Source: an uncultured Oxalobacteraceae bacterium
GTDB lineage: Bacteria; Pseudomonadota; Gammaproteobacteria; Burkholderiales; Burkholderiaceae
Direction of reading: 5' to 3'
DNA: 8,240 bases
Assembly (NCBI GenBank): GCA_946480015.1
Contig: CAMLIL010000153.1
Coordinates: forward strand, 1-8,240
The translations under genes were made by a program, and so were the position numbers. The notes below the pieces were generated by a model. That model had not been told where the DNA came from, did no database searches, and worked only from the letters and a program-made list of their open reading frames with translations. This document shows, one piece after another, positions 6,582 to 8,240 of this stretch. Every line of letters begins with the position of its first letter. Position 1 is the stretch's first letter.

Positions 6582-6585
6582 TCCC

Positions 6586-7521
6586 ATGCCCCCCGTGTCT
6601 CAGCAAGGCGGTTTCAGCATCAGCGATGTCGAGCGCGATACCGGCGTGCCCAAGGAAACCCTGCGCGTGTGGGAGCGCCGTTACGCCTTTCCCCGCCCCG
6701 GACGCGACGACAATGGCGAGCGGATCTACCCCGCCGACCAGGTGCAGCGGCTGCGCCTGATCAAGCGCCTGCTCGACACCGGCTACCGGCCGGGAAAGAT
6801 CATGCATCACAGCACCGAGGAACTGGCCGAGCTGGTCGGCAAGGTCAAGGCGGTGCCGGCGCCCGACCGGAACGATCCGGAATTGCTCGCATGTATCGAC
6901 CTGCTCAAGCAGCACCATCTGGGCCAGCTGCGCCAGCACCTGGCCCAGGCCCAGCTGCGGCTGGGACTCAAGCGCTTCGTGGTCGAGCTGGTGGCGCCAC
7001 TGACCACTCTGGTCGGCGATGCCTGGGCGGCGGGCGAGCTGGCCGTGTTCGAGGAACATTTGTATGCCGAGCTGCTGCAAAGCGTCATGCGCACGGCGAT
7101 CTTCTCGGCTTCCCAGCAATACGGCCACGCCGAGGCGCGTCCGCGCATCGTGCTCACCACCGTGCCGCAGGAACGCCACGGCCTGGGACTGCTGATGGCC
7201 GAGGCGCTGTTCGCGCTGGAAGGGGCCCACTGCGTGTCGCTGGGCGTGCAGACGCCGCTGTCGGAAATCGTCGACGCGGCGCGGCGCCAGAGCGCCGATA
7301 TCGTGGCCCTGTCGTTTTCCAGTTCCACCTCGCTGCGTGCGGTGGTCGACAACATCACCGAATTGCAGCTCCGCCTGGCCGGCGGCATCGACGTCTGGGC
7401 CGGCGGACAGGGCGCCAGCACCGCGCGCCGCCACCTGGGCAATGCCAGCGTGCTCGATTTGAACGACATCCAGGACAGCATCGGGCGCTGGCGCGACGCC
7501 CGCCGTCCCGCCCACGCCTGA
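6586..7521 (+). CDS. MerR-family regulator with B12-binding domain, CarH/LitR-type putative photoreceptor
   Basis: 311 residues in the CarA/CarH/LitR layout. Residues 10-73 are a MerR-type winged helix-turn-helix (FSISDVERDTGVPKETLRVW, then ERRYAFPRP and LRLIKRLLDTGYRPGKI). Residues about 97-180 are the helical cap of the cobalamin module, with W147, E157 and H158 in the W-x9-EH arrangement known from AdoCbl-using light sensors. Residues about 186-300 are the Rossmann-like B12 domain with E196-x-H198-xx-G201, exactly 41 residues, then S243, and GG at 273-274, matching the ExHxxG-x41-S...GG pattern of CarH. In that family H198 would be the lower axial cobalt ligand; AdoCbl-bound tetramers repress in the dark and fall apart in light. 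All key residues are present, so B12 binding is likely; light sensing and targets are inference. ATG 6586 is preferred to in-frame ATG 6526 because of AGAAGG and because the extra 20 residues look non-conserved. ftsY follows after 118 bp. Confidence 0.9.
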   Translation: MPPVSQQGGFSISDVERDTGVPKETLRVWERRYAFPRPGRDDNGERIYPADQVQRLRLIKRLLDTGYRPGKIMHHSTEELAELVGKVKAVPAPDRNDPELLACIDLLKQHHLGQLRQHLAQAQLRLGLKRFVVELVAPLTTLVGDAWAAGELAVFEEHLYAELLQSVMRTAIFSASQQYGHAEARPRIVLTTVPQERHGLGLLMAEALFALEGAHCVSLGVQTPLSEIVDAARRQSADIVALSFSSSTSLRAVVDNITELQLRLAGGIDVWAGGQGASTARRHLGNASVLDLNDIQDSIGRWRDARRPAHA

Positions 7522-7556
7522 GCACAGCGCGGACAGCCGGGCACCCCCTGCTCTGT

Positions 7557-7562
7557 TAAAAT
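7557..7562 (+). promoter_or_regulatory. Possible -10 box for ftsY
   Basis: TAAAAT in the 118-bp gap between the regulator stop (7521) and the ftsY start (7640), preceded by TGT. No matching -35 is found at 16-18 bp (the position holds GCCGGG). Transcription would start near 7569, giving a leader of about 70 nt. No terminator is clear between the regulator and this box, so read-through from the regulator gene is also possible. Confidence 0.3.
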
Positions 7563-7639
7563 ATCGCGGATCGGCTTCACCCTTATCGTGCCTGGCACCG
7601 CCACGGCATCTGCATGCAGCGCCCTCCACCACACCCATA

Positions 7640-8240
7640 ATGTTTAGTTTTTTCAAGAAAAAACCGCCCGCCCCTGAAATTCCTCCCGCGCCGCCGCCCC
7701 CACCTGCGCCGCCTGCGCCGGTAGTACCGCCGCCTCCACCACCGGCCGCTGTCCAGCCCCAAGCGCCCGCACCGGCCGCGCCGCCAGTTGCTGACGTATC
7801 TGTCGCACCTGCGGCCGCGCCCGCACCGCTGCGACGCTATGGCACCACCTCGACCTTCGTGCCGCCGCCGAGCGTGCCGACGCCGGCCCCGGCCGTTACG
7901 CCTGCGCCGGCCGCAACTGCTCCCCTTGTACCGGCCCCGGTCGCGCCGCCCCCGCTTGTGTCCAAACCGATGGTGCCTGCTCCAGCGGCGCCCGCACCTG
8001 TCCGCGCGCCGGTGGCCGCAGCGGCCATTCCCACCGTCGCGCCCGCGCCGCTGCTGCCGGAAACGGCCGAGCGTCCGGTCAGCGAAGGCGAGCAAAAGAA
8101 ATCCTGGATGGCGCGCCTGAAGGCGGGCTTGTCGAAGACCTCGTCCAACCTCAGCCTGCTGTTCGTCGGCGCGCGCATCGACGAAGACTTATATGAAGAG
8201 CTGGAATCGGCCCTGCTGATGGCCGACGCCGGCATGGATG
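7640..8240 (+). CDS. ftsY: Signal recognition particle receptor FtsY (N-terminal part)
   Basis: The first 200 codons of FtsY, cut by the right edge before the GTPase motifs. FtsY is the membrane-associated GTPase that receives SRP-bound ribosomes at the SecYEG translocon. The start is MFSFFKKKPP, a short amphipathic and basic tip like those that help FtsY bind membrane. Residues about 9-145 form an A-domain linker made almost wholly of Pro, Ala and Val. The N domain begins at about residue 153: KKSWMARLKAGLSKTSSNL, then GARIDEDLYEELESALLMAD (177-196), closely matching the E. coli stretch with RLKRSLLKTKENL and KKIDDDLFEELEEQLLIADVG. The ATG at 7640 has no clear Shine-Dalgarno but is the only start placing MFxFFKKK at the N-terminus, as in related FtsY proteins. 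The gene product is very likely complete beyond the edge. Confidence 0.93.
   Translation, partial: MFSFFKKKPPAPEIPPAPPPPPAPPAPVVPPPPPPAAVQPQAPAPAAPPVADVSVAPAAAPAPLRRYGTTSTFVPPPSVPTPAPAVTPAPAATAPLVPAPVAPPPLVSKPMVPAPAAPAPVRAPVAAAAIPTVAPAPLLPETAERPVSEGEQKKSWMARLKAGLSKTSSNLSLLFVGARIDEDLYEELESALLMADAGMD

Larger units (their letters stand above)
6215..6585. other. 371-bp divergent intergenic region with two palindromes
   Basis: This spacer separates the 68-residue membrane protein (minus) from the MerR/B12 regulator (plus). The left third (about 6230-6330) is A+T-rich and holds the minus-strand promoter candidate and the palindrome at 6309-6324. The middle (about 6340-6480) is GC-rich; it stays open in one frame on each strand, but those frames show no family I recognise. 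The right end holds the palindrome at 6515-6530, an alternative regulator start at 6526 and the regulator's ribosome binding site at 6576-6581. No strong plus-strand promoter is visible for the regulator. Confidence 0.6.

Noticed and set aside
6526..6585. Longer start for the MerR/B12 regulator at ATG 6526
   Set aside because: The added 20 residues look non-conserved and the ATG sits in the arm of a palindrome; AGAAGG before ATG 6586 is preferred, though 6526 cannot be excluded.
6511..7656. 381-residue open frame on the minus strand
   Set aside because: Antisense of the MerR/B12 regulator, no recognisable domain; the plus-strand reading is unambiguous.

Overview
The window reads as a chromosomal segment of a high-GC betaproteobacterium of the order Burkholderiales, most likely Oxalobacteraceae (Massilia/Duganella/Telluria-like). 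The reasons are the base composition, an RNase P RNA with a betaproteobacterial layout (short P12, no P13/P14), a Burkholderiales-type orphan thiamine-diphosphate enzyme, and an FtsY with a long Pro/Ala linker. The family-level assignment is inference. I see no insertion sequence, phage, CRISPR array or tRNA.

Layout, left to right. (1) 1-1641, minus strand: 5' part of a large RTX (calcium-binding nonapeptide repeat) protein that runs off the left edge, preceded at 1677-1705 by a near-consensus sigma70 promoter. (2) 1745-3643, minus: yjbQ (UPF0047) 6 bp downstream of glpK (glycerol kinase). (3) 3678-4003, minus: rnpB, the RNase P RNA, 34 bp upstream of glpK with no visible terminator between them. 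(4) 4130-5830, plus: a 566-residue acetolactate-synthase-like ThDP enzyme, divergent from rnpB. (5) 5868-5978 (plus) and 6008-6214 (minus): two convergent small single-pass membrane proteins, the second well supported by its ribosome binding site. (6) 6215-6585: a spacer with two short palindromes. (7) 6586-7521, plus: a MerR-type regulator with a B12-binding module carrying the residues typical of CarH/LitR light sensors. (8) 7640-8240, plus: start of ftsY, running off the right edge.

The genes do not form one pathway. rnpB and ftsY are housekeeping (tRNA 5' processing; co-translational membrane targeting). glpK and yjbQ look co-transcribed, possibly by read-through from rnpB. The RTX gene has its own promoter and is probably a secreted surface or extracellular protein. 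The feature with most potential is the putative B12 photoreceptor/regulator, whose target is unknown: the small membrane protein gene divergent to it is the only visible local candidate besides itself.
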